Source of the DNA: Halanaerobium saccharolyticum subsp. saccharolyticum DSM 6643
GTDB taxonomy: Bacteria > Bacillota > Halanaerobiia > Halanaerobiales > Halanaerobiaceae
Length of the DNA: 64,000 nt
Assembly: GCF_000350165.1 (NCBI RefSeq)
Contig: NZ_CAUI01000021.1
Location: 124,001-188,000, forward strand
Reading direction: 5' to 3'
Made by a program: the position numbers and the translations under genes. Of the stretch, positions 12,016 to 22,234 are shown one piece after another (positions within the stretch are counted from its first letter, which is position 1; each line of letters starts with the position of its first letter). The notes under the pieces were generated by a model that saw only the letters and a list, made by a program, of their open reading frames with translations, had not been told where the DNA came from and ran no database searches.

Positions 12016-13299
12016 ATGAATGATATAGTATCTTTTTCAGCACATGATGTTGAGAAATGGATGAGTTTAAATAATATTGCTAACAAAGAACTTTATTTAA
12101 TTTCTTTTTTACTACTTTTTGCTTTTTTAGTAGTTTTATTAGCTAAAAGATATAGAATTCCAATAGTTGTTGGCTATGTATTTTTAGGTATTATATTAAG
12201 TCCTGATATAATATCAATTATTCCTGCAATAGACCAGGAAATGTCTAGAATGTATACTTTTATTTTATCCAATTTAGATTATGTAACTAATATTGCCCTT
12301 GCCTTCATTGCCTTTACAATTGGTAGTGAGCTTTCAATAAAAACTATCAAAAGGCTTGGAAAAAGTATATTTTCGATAGCAATTATGGAATCTGCTGCGG
12401 CTTTTTTAGTGGTTGCTTCAGCGGTTTATCTTATTGGACGTCCACTTTATATGGCTCTTTTATTTGGGGCAATTGCTTCTGCTACCGCTCCCGCTGCAAC
12501 AGTAATGGTTTTAAAAGAATATAATGCAGAAGGTCCATTAACTTCAACAATTATGGCGGTTGTTGGCCTTGATGATGCTTTTGCTTTAATTATTTTTTCT
12601 TTAATTAACCCGATTGCTTATTCGCAGTATCAAGGTGGAGGCACAATCAACTTATCAGAAATCATTGTTGTGCCCTTAATCGAAATTTTCGGGGCAATAA
12701 TTTTAGGGTTATTTTTTGGTTACATAACTCAATATCTATTAATCAAATTTAGTGAAAAAACTCGTAAAATATTAACTATTGTTACAGCAATTACTTTAAG
12801 TTCTGCTCTTTCGATTTACTTTGGCTTTTCAGCATTAATAGCAAATATGTCTGTTGGTTTTGCAGTTCGTAACTTTGCTAAAAAGAATTTGGAAATTTCA
12901 GAGGAAATGGACACACTAACAGTACCACTTTATGCAATGTTTTTTATAATAGCAGGTACAGAAATCAGATTTTCAGAGATGGGTTCCCTTAGTTTTCTGC
13001 TGATAGCATTTGTTTATTTAACTGCGCGTATCATCGGTAAGGTGGGGGGGTCAACTCTAGCAGCGAGATTTTCTGGAGCCCCGGAATCAGTACAAAAATA
13101 CATTGGACTTGGACTTTTACCTCAGAGTGGGGTAGCTATTGCTTTGGCCTATTCAGTCCAAAAACAGTATGTTCAAGATACTCAGGTTGGGCTTTTGATT
13201 TTTAACACTTTGCTGCTTACTGCAGCGATAACTGAAGTTTTTGGTCCCTTAATGACAAAATACGCTGTCATTCAGTCCGGAGAAGGAAAAATGGATTAG
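12016..13299 (+). CDS. CPA2-family cation/proton antiporter, copy 1
   Basis: This 427-residue protein has about 12-13 hydrophobic segments and the Na+/H+ exchanger fold. The ion-site motif VVGLDDAFAL near residue 185 contains the Asp-Asp pair, which in NapA-type carriers holds the transported cation and proton. GSELS and RNFAKKNLE motifs are shared with copy 2. It probably exchanges Na+ or K+ for protons, which suits a halophile with a Na+ ATPase. ATG at 12016 is chosen over ATG at 12007, because AAAGGGA sits 8 bp before it. No KTN/RCK domain is fused. The next gene is a tandem paralogue. Confidence 0.85.
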   Translation: MNDIVSFSAHDVEKWMSLNNIANKELYLISFLLLFAFLVVLLAKRYRIPIVVGYVFLGIILSPDIISIIPAIDQEMSRMYTFILSNLDYVTNIALAFIAFTIGSELSIKTIKRLGKSIFSIAIMESAAAFLVVASAVYLIGRPLYMALLFGAIASATAPAATVMVLKEYNAEGPLTSTIMAVVGLDDAFALIIFSLINPIAYSQYQGGGTINLSEIIVVPLIEIFGAIILGLFFGYITQYLLIKFSEKTRKILTIVTAITLSSALSIYFGFSALIANMSVGFAVRNFAKKNLEISEEMDTLTVPLYAMFFIIAGTEIRFSEMGSLSFLLIAFVYLTARIIGKVGGSTLAARFSGAPESVQKYIGLGLLPQSGVAIALAYSVQKQYVQDTQVGLLIFNTLLLTAAITEVFGPLMTKYAVIQSGEGKMD

Positions 13300-13376
13300 C
13301 TGATCTAGCTTTCACACAAAGATCACAATTATTTTAATTTTATTTTAAGATTGATAGTTTATAATGGGGTGTGAGA

Positions 13377-14663
13377 ATGGAAAACAATGTAGAAGCGGCA
13401 ATTGAGCTTGAACAACTACAGCATTGGTTTCATATCAATGAGCTGCAGACTAGAGCAATTTATTTAATTGCGTTTTTTCTCGTACTGGCGATGCTGGCGA
13501 TAATATTTTCTAAAAAATACAGTTTACCAATTGTAGTAGGTTATGTTTTATTTGGGATAGTAATCAGTCCAGATATTTTAAATTTAATTCCATTTTTGGA
13601 AAGTGAATTTCACAGTTGGTATGAGTTTTTAATTATAAAACTAGACTATATTACTCAAATTGCACTAGCTTTTATAGTTTTTACAATTGGTAGTGAACTT
13701 TCATTAAGAACTTTTAAAAGGCTTGGTAAAAGTATATATATTATAACTATTTTTGAAGCTCTTGGAGGGGCTATAATTTCAGCTTTAGCCGTCTATATAA
13801 TTGGAGCCCCAATTTATATGGCACTTCTTTTGGGTGCTATTGCTGCAGCTTCAGCTCCCGCTTCAACAATAATGGTTTTAAAAGAATATAATGCGGAAGG
13901 ACCTCTCAGTTCGACTTTGATGGCGGTAGTAGGTTTAGATAATACCTTATCCCTAATTCTTTTTGCTCTGATCAGTCCAGTTGCTATGATGTTTATTGGC
14001 GCAGGAGAAGCTTTGTCGATTCAGCTGCTTTTGGTTCCAATGGTAGAAATTTCAGCAGCCATAATAATTGGATTATTGATTGGATATTTAACTCAGCATT
14101 ATATCAGTATGGTAGATGATAAAACTAAAAAAGTTGTAGCAATTTTGACTTCGGTAGTCTTAAGTTCAGCTTTGAGCTTAGTTTTTGGATTATCATCCTT
14201 AATTGCTAATTTAGCACTCGGCTTTGCAATCAGGAACTTTGCTGAAAAGAATCTTGATATTTCAGAATATCTAGACACTTTAACAATACCATTATATGCA
14301 ATGTTCTTTATTTTTGCTGGTGCAGAAATCAGGTTTTCGCAGATGGGATCTTCAGTTTTTTTAATTACAGCTTTTGTTTTTTTAGTATCAAGAATTATTG
14401 GTAAATATGGAGGTGCAATGTTAGCAGGCCAGTTTTTTGATGTATCTCCTGTAGTAAAGAAATATATTGGTCTTGGTTTGTTTCCTCAGGGTGGAGTTGC
14501 TATAGCTCTAGCTTTTTCAGTTCAAAAACAGTTTACAGTAGTTTCAGATGTTTCTTTAATGATATTCAATATGGTAATTTTAACAGCAGCTTTGACTGAG
14601 ATTTTTGGTCCTTTATTTACAAAAGCAGCAGTTATAAAATCCGGAGAAGCCGAAAAGCGTTAA
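13377..14663 (+). CDS. CPA2-family antiporter paralogue, copy 2, Asp-Asp changed to Asp-Asn
   Basis: This 428-residue paralogue of the preceding gene is roughly 60% identical by eye along the whole length, with the same helix pattern and extended N-terminus. The ion-site motif reads VVGLDNTLSL: the second Asp, expected to bind the cation, is Asn (codon AAT). The protein is otherwise intact. It may have altered specificity, be inactive as an exchanger, or form a heterodimer with copy 1. ATG at 13377 is preferred over GTG at 13371 because GGGGTG is the ribosome site. Confidence 0.85.
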   Translation: MENNVEAAIELEQLQHWFHINELQTRAIYLIAFFLVLAMLAIIFSKKYSLPIVVGYVLFGIVISPDILNLIPFLESEFHSWYEFLIIKLDYITQIALAFIVFTIGSELSLRTFKRLGKSIYIITIFEALGGAIISALAVYIIGAPIYMALLLGAIAAASAPASTIMVLKEYNAEGPLSSTLMAVVGLDNTLSLILFALISPVAMMFIGAGEALSIQLLLVPMVEISAAIIIGLLIGYLTQHYISMVDDKTKKVVAILTSVVLSSALSLVFGLSSLIANLALGFAIRNFAEKNLDISEYLDTLTIPLYAMFFIFAGAEIRFSQMGSSVFLITAFVFLVSRIIGKYGGAMLAGQFFDVSPVVKKYIGLGLFPQGGVAIALAFSVQKQFTVVSDVSLMIFNMVILTAALTEIFGPLFTKAAVIKSGEAEKR

Positions 14664-14770
14664 AGTTGTCAACAGAGGATTGTAGTACTGTTCTTTTTAG
14701 AAAAATTACATTAAAAGGATGTTAAAATTACTGATGATTTAAAAAGTAATTAACAGAGGGGAGTAATCTA

Positions 14771-15805
14771 TTGAATATATTAAATAAATTCAGCAAAAAA
14801 ATTGCGATTGACCTTGGAACAGCAACAGTAATCATTTATGAAAGTGGTAAAGGAATTGTTTTGCAGGAACCTTCCTTTGTTGCTTTAGACTCAAAATCAA
14901 ATAAGATAATTGCCGTTGGCGAAGAAGCTCGAAGAATGTTAGGGAGGACTCCAGCCAATATAAAGGTGGTTCGCCCATTAAAAGATGGAGTAATAGCAGA
15001 TTTTGAAGTTGCAGAAATGATGCTCAAAAGTTTTTTGAAAAAAGTAGGAGTTAAAAGTAGATTTATCAAGCCGCAAATAATGGTCTGTATTCCAGTAGGA
15101 GTTACAGGTGTGGAAAGTAGAGCAGTTTTAGAAGCAGCTGTCCAGGTTGGTGCTCGCAAAGCCTATCTGATTGAAGAACCTATAGCAGCAGCAATTGGAG
15201 CTGGTCTTGGGATTGAGAAGGCCGAAGGGAATATGGTTATTGATATCGGAGGTGGGACTACAGAAATTGCAGTTCTTTCTCTGGGTGGAATTGTAGTTGG
15301 CGAGTCAATCAGAGTTGGTGGCGATAAGTTTGATGAAGCCCTAGTACGTTATGTCCGAGAAAATTATAATTTGGTTATTGGTGAGTCTACTGCCGAAGAG
15401 ATCAAAATAAATATAGGCAGTGCAGATCCAAATTTCTCAGCTAAATTTGAAGTAAAGGGAAGAGATTTAATGACAGGTTTACCCCGACATATCGAGTTAT
15501 CGGCTGAAGAAACAAATAAGGCTTTTAAAGAATTATTGGATAATATAGCACATGCTGCTCGAAGAGTATTGGAGCAAACACCTCCAGAATTATCAGCTGA
15601 TATAGTAGAAAAAGGAATTATTTTAACAGGTGGTGGTTCTCTGCTTGCAGGAATTGATAAATTCCTCAGCAAAGAGACAGAGGTTGGAGTTTTCGTTAGT
15701 GATGATCCTTTAACCTGTGTTGCAGAAGGGACTGGCCAGGCTTTAAATGAATTAGATAAAATTTCAAATGTTTTAAGTACAGGAAATCAGGGCGTTTTTT
15801 CTTAA
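14771..15805 (+). CDS. mreB: Rod-shape determining protein MreB/Mbl
   Basis: This 344-residue actin-fold ATPase polymerises under the inner membrane and guides sidewall peptidoglycan synthesis. The phosphate 1 motif DLGTATVIIYESGKGI (about residue 15), phosphate 2 motif DIGGGTTEIAVLSLGGIVVG (about 157) and adenosine motif ILTGGGSLLAGID (about 285) are all present. MreC and MreD are not next to it, so this may be the MreB copy linked to envelope genes rather than the mreBCD copy. Start is TTG after GAGGGGAG. It begins a run of envelope genes spaced 2-84 bp apart that continues to 35847. Confidence 0.93.
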   Translation: MNILNKFSKKIAIDLGTATVIIYESGKGIVLQEPSFVALDSKSNKIIAVGEEARRMLGRTPANIKVVRPLKDGVIADFEVAEMMLKSFLKKVGVKSRFIKPQIMVCIPVGVTGVESRAVLEAAVQVGARKAYLIEEPIAAAIGAGLGIEKAEGNMVIDIGGGTTEIAVLSLGGIVVGESIRVGGDKFDEALVRYVRENYNLVIGESTAEEIKINIGSADPNFSAKFEVKGRDLMTGLPRHIELSAEETNKAFKELLDNIAHAARRVLEQTPPELSADIVEKGIILTGGGSLLAGIDKFLSKETEVGVFVSDDPLTCVAEGTGQALNELDKISNVLSTGNQGVFS

Positions 15806-15828
15806 AAGTAACTGGAGAGTGATTAAAG

Positions 15829-17742
15829 TTGGATAAAAATATAAGGAAAATTTTATTATACATTTTAATAGCATTAGTTTTTATTAATATTCCAGTACTT
15901 GCTGCAGAAGATACTATGCCTTTAGATGAAGTAGAAGCTGGAATGACAGGCTATGGTAAAACTGTTTTTTCCGGCACTAAAATAGAAAAATTTGATGTTG
16001 AAATTATTGATGTGCTGGATAACCGCAGCCTAGATGAAAACTTAATCTTAATTAAGTTAACAGGAGCAAAAGTCGAAGAATTTGGTGGTATTGCAGCTGG
16101 GATGAGCGGAAGTCCGATTTATATTAATGATCTTCTTATTGGAGCAATAGGCTATGGTTGGAATAATAGTGACCATCGTTATGGGCTGGTAACTCCAATT
16201 GGAAGAATGCTTAAACTTTTAGAACAAAATAATAAAAAAGAAAAAAGTAATAGTATTAGTGAGATGGAGATTGATATCGAAAAATTTACTCCAGGAGAAA
16301 ATATCATAAGAAGTTCAAGTCCAATAATGGTTAGTGGAATTAATGGACGGGCTTTGAATAGATTAGAAAAAACCCTTTCTGAACTTAATCTGGAAGTAAT
16401 TCCATCTTCAGGAATCAGAGAAGAGGATAAAAGTCTAAAAGAACCAGAACCAGGGGAAGCGGTTGCAGTACAATTGGTCAGAGGTGATATTAGTGTTGCT
16501 TCTATCGGTACTCTAACCTATATTGATAACGGCCAATTTTTAGCTTTTGGTCACCCATTTACCAATAGAGGTGATGTAAATTATCTTTTAAGTCGAGCTA
16601 ACATTAGCGCTGTTATACCAAGTTCAGAACAACCCTTTAAATTAGGTTCACCCTACCATAGGTTGCTAGGTTCAGTAACTCAGGATAGAGGTGCTGGGAT
16701 TGCAGGTAGAATGAACAGTTATCCGCGAATCACTCCTTTATATATATCTATTTCTGAAAATGGGGAGCTGCTGAAAGAGGTTAGTCTGCAGATAATTAAT
16801 GATGAATATTTATTTTCTTCTCTTTCTAATAGTGCTGCTTTACAGGCAGTTGATTCTGCTCTGGATAGAATTGGTCCGGGGTCAGCCGAATCAAAAGTTA
16901 AGATTATGGGCAGAGGTCTGCCTGAGCTGCAGATAGAGTCGAGCAATATGTATTACAGTCAAAGTGATATTGGTAGTATGGCACTTAATGATTTTTCCCG
17001 GCTTTTGGATTTAATTTTAACAAACCCGTTTAAAGAAATAAATTTAATCGATATTAGATTGGAATTGGATTTTCAGAAAAAAGATAGTGTAGCTTTAATT
17101 CAGGAAGCAAAAGTTTTAAATGAGGAAATTTATCCCGGAGATCAGCTGGAGGTAGAGCTTACTTTACACCGCTATCGGAATGGAACTGAAACCAAAACAC
17201 TGAATATGAAAGTTCCAGAAGATGCAGAGCCAGGAATAGCGACCTTATTTATCGACGGTGGTTATACTGGAGAAACAGTTAGACCAGAGGATACAGCCCC
17301 CATGCAAAGTCAGGGCGGTTTAAATGAAGCTGAAATATCCGGACATAAAAGTTTTGAATCAATTTTAAATGCTTATCTTGAGTCACCAGACAATAATGAT
17401 CTTATCTTACAGCTTTATCCTTCATATGCAGCTCCGGTTTATCAAGAAAGTAGTGAAACACCACCGAATGCTGCTGAAGATAATCAAGAACAGGGTGATG
17501 AAGAAGGGGAGAAAAACCCTGCAGAAAACAGAAATATTAATCCAGCTGAGCCTGAGGTTGAAGAAATAAAAGAAAGATATAGCACTGAATATGTTTTAGA
17601 AGGGAGTTTGAATCTTGATTTAGAAATACTTAGCCCGGATCAAAAACAAACAGCTGCAGATTCGGAAGCTAAAAGTTTAGAATCAGAATCCAGTTCGGAA
17701 CCAGAGAATGATATGGGATCCGAAAATGGCAAAGATCATTAA
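15829..17742 (+). CDS. SpoIVB/S55 peptidase-like exported protein
   Basis: This 637-residue protein has a signal peptide (residues 1-26, ending VLAAED). An N-terminal S55-like module runs from MPLDEVEAGMTGYGKTVFSG to a GMSGSPIYINDLLIGA segment near residue 95; the Ser of SGSPI is the nucleophile in SpoIVB-type serine peptidases. A second conserved block, GQFLAFGHPFTNRGD, lies near residue 240. In sporulation SpoIVB the His block comes before the SGSP block, so the order here is reversed. The C-terminal third is low-complexity and acidic. It sits between mreB and tamB with 24- and 31-bp gaps, so a role in envelope biogenesis is more likely than sporulation. The start is TTG. Confidence 0.78.
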   Translation: MDKNIRKILLYILIALVFINIPVLAAEDTMPLDEVEAGMTGYGKTVFSGTKIEKFDVEIIDVLDNRSLDENLILIKLTGAKVEEFGGIAAGMSGSPIYINDLLIGAIGYGWNNSDHRYGLVTPIGRMLKLLEQNNKKEKSNSISEMEIDIEKFTPGENIIRSSSPIMVSGINGRALNRLEKTLSELNLEVIPSSGIREEDKSLKEPEPGEAVAVQLVRGDISVASIGTLTYIDNGQFLAFGHPFTNRGDVNYLLSRANISAVIPSSEQPFKLGSPYHRLLGSVTQDRGAGIAGRMNSYPRITPLYISISENGELLKEVSLQIINDEYLFSSLSNSAALQAVDSALDRIGPGSAESKVKIMGRGLPELQIESSNMYYSQSDIGSMALNDFSRLLDLILTNPFKEINLIDIRLELDFQKKDSVALIQEAKVLNEEIYPGDQLEVELTLHRYRNGTETKTLNMKVPEDAEPGIATLFIDGGYTGETVRPEDTAPMQSQGGLNEAEISGHKSFESILNAYLESPDNNDLILQLYPSYAAPVYQESSETPPNAAEDNQEQGDEEGEKNPAENRNINPAEPEVEEIKERYSTEYVLEGSLNLDLEILSPDQKQTAADSEAKSLESESSSEPENDMGSENGKDH

Positions 17743-17772
17743 TTAAAGACAAAGAGTTGTGGAGGTTTTTAA

Positions 17773-20700
17773 ATGAATAAGCAAATAAAATATCTTTTAG
17801 GGGTGTTAATTGTACTGCTGATTGCAGCTTATTTTTTCAGTTTGCTAAGTGGTTTACCCCAATATTTTAAAGATGATATTATTGCTTTTCTGGAAGAAAG
17901 AGTTTCTGGTGAAATTTCTTTCAGCTCTGTCTCATTATGGCCTCTAAATCGAATTCGTCTTAATTCGTTTGCCTATCAAGATCAAAATGGGAATCGTTTT
18001 AAAATGGAGCGGCTTAATCTCGATTATAATTTAAATTTTAGAGATTTTGATAAATTAATAGAAATTAGATTTCTAGAAGCAGTAAATGCTGAAATTATAA
18101 TTACTGAAAATTTTTTAGCTGCTGCTTCTGAAAATAAAGCAGATAATTTAATAATTGATAACTCTGAATCTCAAGAATTTCGTCTTTCTGATTATGATCT
18201 GCCCAAATTTTTAGAGGATATTAATGTCAATATTAAAGATTCGCAGTTAATTATTAAAAATCAAGATTTTAATCTAGAATTTGGTAGCCTAAATCTTGGT
18301 TTAGATGCCAAAAGTTCTAAAGATTATAGTTTAAATTTATCAACTTCACTTCTGATTAATAATTTAAAGTATAAAGATTTTAAGTTATCTAATCTAGAAG
18401 GAGAAAATATAGATCTGCAGCTGCAGAGAAAAAATGATAGAGCTAATCTTTATTTTAATGGCAAAAGTTTAGCTTTAAAGCCCTTTGTAAAGCTGCTGCA
18501 AAATAAAAGTTATAGTTTTCAGGCTTTGAATATTGATCTTAATTCAGCATCCGGCAATTTTTCTGCTAAAGGAGAAGTTGAATTTGGAGAAACGGAAATT
18601 GTAAATTATAATTCAGAAATTAATTTTTCCAGATTAAACCTGGCAGCTTTTTACCAGCGAAACAGCCAAAACGAAAAATTAAATTTAAACTTTAATGATT
18701 TAGAGCTGCTTTTATCTGGCCCAGAATTTAATTTAGCTGCAGTTGATAATCAATTTTTGCTGGACAACAATAAGGTGGAATTTTCTTTAAAAGTTGATCC
18801 GGATTATCAGTATCAGATAAAATTAACAGCAGCTGACTTTAAATACGATTATGATTTCTTAAAACCTGAATTAAGTTCAGGAAATATCTCTTTTGATTTG
18901 AAACTGGAAGGTAAGCAGCAGCAGCTAAAGCGAGCTTATGCAGATGTTAGAGCTGAAAATGTCATTAATAAATATGCGGATATCAATAATTCACATTTAA
19001 CTTTAAAATTAATTGATAATGAAATTTTTGTAGAGCAAGCTGAGCTTAGACTAGCTGACGATTCTAAAATAGATGTCCAGGCAAGTTATAATCTTAAAGA
19101 GGGAAATTATCTTTTAAGTGCTGAAGCTGAAGAAATTAAAATTTCAAACAACTTGATATTACTCTTAGAAGAATATAACTTAGCTGAGTCATATCTACAG
19201 CAGCTTCGAAAAGTTGAGGCTGACAGACTCGATTTTATTTTGGATATTGCTGGTTATTATAATATCGAGCGTGGTATTTCAGCTTCTGGAGATCTTGATT
19301 TTAACTTTAATTTAGAAGAGCAAGATAGTGAGATTAATTTACAGAGCAAATTCTGGTATACTAATCAAAAACTATTTTTTGATTCTTTAAAAGTAGTTAG
19401 TGATTTTGCTTATTTTGATCTGCTTGGTGAAATAGATTTTGGGGCTCAAGAATTTGATCTTCGTTATGCTGCAAAAAATGTTGAGCCAGCTATTATAAAT
19501 AAATTATTTGATTTTAATTTTGCTTATATAAATGAAATTAATCCGACCATTAAATATGCAGAAGGCCGCCTTGCTGATAGTTTTAATAATCCTCAAATTA
19601 CTATTGGTTTAAAGATGGACGAATTAGGATATCAAAATTATATTCTGGAAAATATAAAAATGAGAGCTGTATATGAAAATGATAACCTTGAACTGACAGA
19701 AGCTAAAGCTTCTGTTAATCAGTCGCTAATTCGGGCCAAAGGTGGAATAAAAAATTTATCAGCAAAACCGACAATGGATTTAAATATTAGAAGTGAAAAC
19801 TTATATTTTCAAGACCTTGCTTCTGCTTCAAAAAATGAGCTTCCTCTAAGTGGTCAACTGTATTTGAATGCTGACTTAACTGGAGCTATCAGTGACTATA
19901 ATCTTGATTTTAGAATCAATACCTCTAATCCCATAGTTACTTTTGAGGGCCAGGAATTTGAACTATCAAATTTGAGCAGCACCATAAAAAAAGAAAATGG
20001 CAACTTTGAGATTGAAAACTTAACTTTTGAACATCAAAACTTAGCCTTTAAAGCTTCTGGTATTTATAATTTAGAGACTGGTTTTGATTTAAACTATCAA
20101 TTAGAAGGTATTGAAATTCAAAAATATTTAAATAACTACCCCGAGTTTTCGGATAAAATTTCCGGTAGTTTAAAGGTGGCTGGTTTTCTTAAAGGACCAA
20201 TAGAAGCAATGATTATCAACTTCAACCTTGCTTCCGAAGCTCTCTATTATGATGGTTTAAAATTAGATATAAAGGAAAATAATTTCGAATATAATCTACA
20301 AAATGATCAGCTTAATATTAATGAATTTGCCTTTGATTTTGCCTCAGGAGAATATCAGTTAAATGGTCAGGCATTTAATCTAAGTGCAAATCCAAAAACT
20401 GAACTTGAATTTGAATTGGTTGAAGTACCAACCCAGATTATTTTAGAAAAATATTTAGGTCTATCCCCCTTCGCTCAAGAAGTTACACTGAAGGGAAAAA
20501 ATCAGATTCAGACAGAAGGTAGTCAATACAATGTGTCAGTAAATATAGATGCTTATCTGGCTCAAGCAGAACAGAGCAGTTTTAATTTAAATGGAGAAAT
20601 TGGTAGAGAAATTGATCTGAATTTTAAAGGATCAGAAATACCACTTGGATTTTCATCTGAAGAATATGACTTTAATTTAGATTTAAATGCAATGCTTGGT

Positions 20701-22224
20701 CTCAGTGGTAATATAAGTGGTGGGCTTAGCAACCCGGTTTTAAATTTAAGTCACAATCTTAATAGAATTGAAATTAATAATACTGCTATTGAGTCAATTG
20801 AAGGCAATATTTTATTAGAAAATGACAGAAGATTTTCTGCTTCAGAAACCATTACTTTTCTGGAAGGCGGAAATTTAGATATAGATGGAAGTTATTCTTT
20901 TAATGATGAGGAGTTAAGTTTAAGTTCTAGGCTGCAGTCACTGCCTATTTCCTTTATCTTGTCTTTCTTTGGTGATCAAATTACTGGAAATGGTCAACTG
21001 AATGGTAATCTAAGGGCTGAAGGAACTATGCAATCCCCTCAATTTAGTGGAGATTTAGGAATTGAAGGCGAATCATTAGAAGTTGGAATTTGGTCTCCTA
21101 TCAAAAATTATGAGGCCCAGATAAACTTTAAAAATGACCGCGCAGTTTTGCAAAATGTTAAGGGAGAGTTTGTAGATGGAGATTTCGAAATTGCTGGGGC
21201 TTTTAATCTGTTAGAGCTAGATAATTTTTGGGATTTAAGCTTAAATGGTCAGGAATTATATTTTGATTATGGTTCTTTAGAAGGGCCTTTTGATACTGAA
21301 CTAAGCTTTAGTGGTCCACTGATGGATCCATTACTTAAAGGAGAGATCAATCTATATAATTTTATGGTTGGTATTCCTTTTGAATGGCCAGCAGCTCAGG
21401 ACCAGGCTGAATCTGAAACTGAAGCTGAGGCAGAGTCAATTGAGTCTGGAAACACCCTTGTACCCCGCATTGATCTCGAGCTTATCCCAGGAAATAATGT
21501 AAGAGTTAAAAATTCTAATATAGATATTTTAGTTCAAAATGGTGATTTAAGTCTTGATTTTAATCAAAGCCGCGATAACTCGTTGATGATGGAGGGAAGA
21601 CTTAGAAGTACTGAGGGTAGATTTAATTACTATAACTCTCGCTTTACTTTAAATAATGCTGAAGCTCTTTTTACACCGGTTGATGAAAGAGATATTCCTA
21701 ATTTGCTGGTAAATGCGACTACTTATGCAAGTGGTCGGGAAATTAATATTATCTTAAATGGACCAGCCGATAATATGAATATTAGTTTTAGTTCCAATCC
21801 GGAAATGACAGAAGAAGAAATTTTAAATCTTTTGTCAAGCAGAGGTGCTTTAGGCTCTGCAATAATTGGAGGAGAAGATATAGGAGTCCAGCAGATAATT
21901 ATGCAGGAATTAATTAGAATTGCTAATAGCTTTTTGCAGGAAGATGTAATTTCAGGTATTGAATCAGATTTTAGAACAGCTTTCGCCTTAGATAGAATAG
22001 AGATCGATGCTCTTCAGTATGGTTTAGAAAGAGAGGTTGCTATTTATCTTGGCAAAAATATAAGTGAGCGTTTTTACCTTGAATATGCAGCATTTTTTGG
22101 CGAGGATGTAGGCGATAATGAAATATCTTTCCAATACAGATTAAATGAGATAACAACTTTAAAGGGAAGCTATTTTGGTGATGATGAATATCAAATAACT
22201 TTAGAAAATGAAATTGAATTTTAG
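17773..22224 (+). CDS. tamB: Translocation and assembly module protein TamB (DUF490)
   Basis: This 1483-residue AsmA-like protein has one N-terminal membrane anchor (about residues 7-26). A very long stretch of repeating beta-strand sequence is expected to form a hydrophobic groove bridging the periplasm. The C-terminal DUF490 domain begins near residue 1150 and contains the typical NPEMTEEEILNLLSSRGAL segment near residue 1350. TamB-family proteins move phospholipids to the outer membrane and help insertion of some barrel proteins. It is followed after 10 bases by the BamA-family gene, its usual partner. An acidic Glu/Ala/Ser patch interrupts the C-terminal part near residue 1217. Confidence 0.92.
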   Translation: MNKQIKYLLGVLIVLLIAAYFFSLLSGLPQYFKDDIIAFLEERVSGEISFSSVSLWPLNRIRLNSFAYQDQNGNRFKMERLNLDYNLNFRDFDKLIEIRFLEAVNAEIIITENFLAAASENKADNLIIDNSESQEFRLSDYDLPKFLEDINVNIKDSQLIIKNQDFNLEFGSLNLGLDAKSSKDYSLNLSTSLLINNLKYKDFKLSNLEGENIDLQLQRKNDRANLYFNGKSLALKPFVKLLQNKSYSFQALNIDLNSASGNFSAKGEVEFGETEIVNYNSEINFSRLNLAAFYQRNSQNEKLNLNFNDLELLLSGPEFNLAAVDNQFLLDNNKVEFSLKVDPDYQYQIKLTAADFKYDYDFLKPELSSGNISFDLKLEGKQQQLKRAYADVRAENVINKYADINNSHLTLKLIDNEIFVEQAELRLADDSKIDVQASYNLKEGNYLLSAEAEEIKISNNLILLLEEYNLAESYLQQLRKVEADRLDFILDIAGYYNIERGISASGDLDFNFNLEEQDSEINLQSKFWYTNQKLFFDSLKVVSDFAYFDLLGEIDFGAQEFDLRYAAKNVEPAIINKLFDFNFAYINEINPTIKYAEGRLADSFNNPQITIGLKMDELGYQNYILENIKMRAVYENDNLELTEAKASVNQSLIRAKGGIKNLSAKPTMDLNIRSENLYFQDLASASKNELPLSGQLYLNADLTGAISDYNLDFRINTSNPIVTFEGQEFELSNLSSTIKKENGNFEIENLTFEHQNLAFKASGIYNLETGFDLNYQLEGIEIQKYLNNYPEFSDKISGSLKVAGFLKGPIEAMIINFNLASEALYYDGLKLDIKENNFEYNLQNDQLNINEFAFDFASGEYQLNGQAFNLSANPKTELEFELVEVPTQIILEKYLGLSPFAQEVTLKGKNQIQTEGSQYNVSVNIDAYLAQAEQSSFNLNGEIGREIDLNFKGSEIPLGFSSEEYDFNLDLNAMLGLSGNISGGLSNPVLNLSHNLNRIEINNTAIESIEGNILLENDRRFSASETITFLEGGNLDIDGSYSFNDEELSLSSRLQSLPISFILSFFGDQITGNGQLNGNLRAEGTMQSPQFSGDLGIEGESLEVGIWSPIKNYEAQINFKNDRAVLQNVKGEFVDGDFEIAGAFNLLELDNFWDLSLNGQELYFDYGSLEGPFDTELSFSGPLMDPLLKGEINLYNFMVGIPFEWPAAQDQAESETEAEAESIESGNTLVPRIDLELIPGNNVRVKNSNIDILVQNGDLSLDFNQSRDNSLMMEGRLRSTEGRFNYYNSRFTLNNAEALFTPVDERDIPNLLVNATTYASGREINIILNGPADNMNISFSSNPEMTEEEILNLLSSRGALGSAIIGGEDIGVQQIIMQELIRIANSFLQEDVISGIESDFRTAFALDRIEIDALQYGLEREVAIYLGKNISERFYLEYAAFFGEDVGDNEISFQYRLNEITTLKGSYFGDDEYQITLENEIEF

Positions 22225-22234
22225 GAGGAGAAAT

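Noticed and set aside
12016-14663. Tandem antiporters as an assembly duplication
   Set aside because: The copies differ at about 40% of positions and have distinct upstream sequences.
17369-17569. Plus-strand 66-codon ORF inside the S55-like gene
   Set aside because: Out-of-frame product of an acidic low-complexity region.
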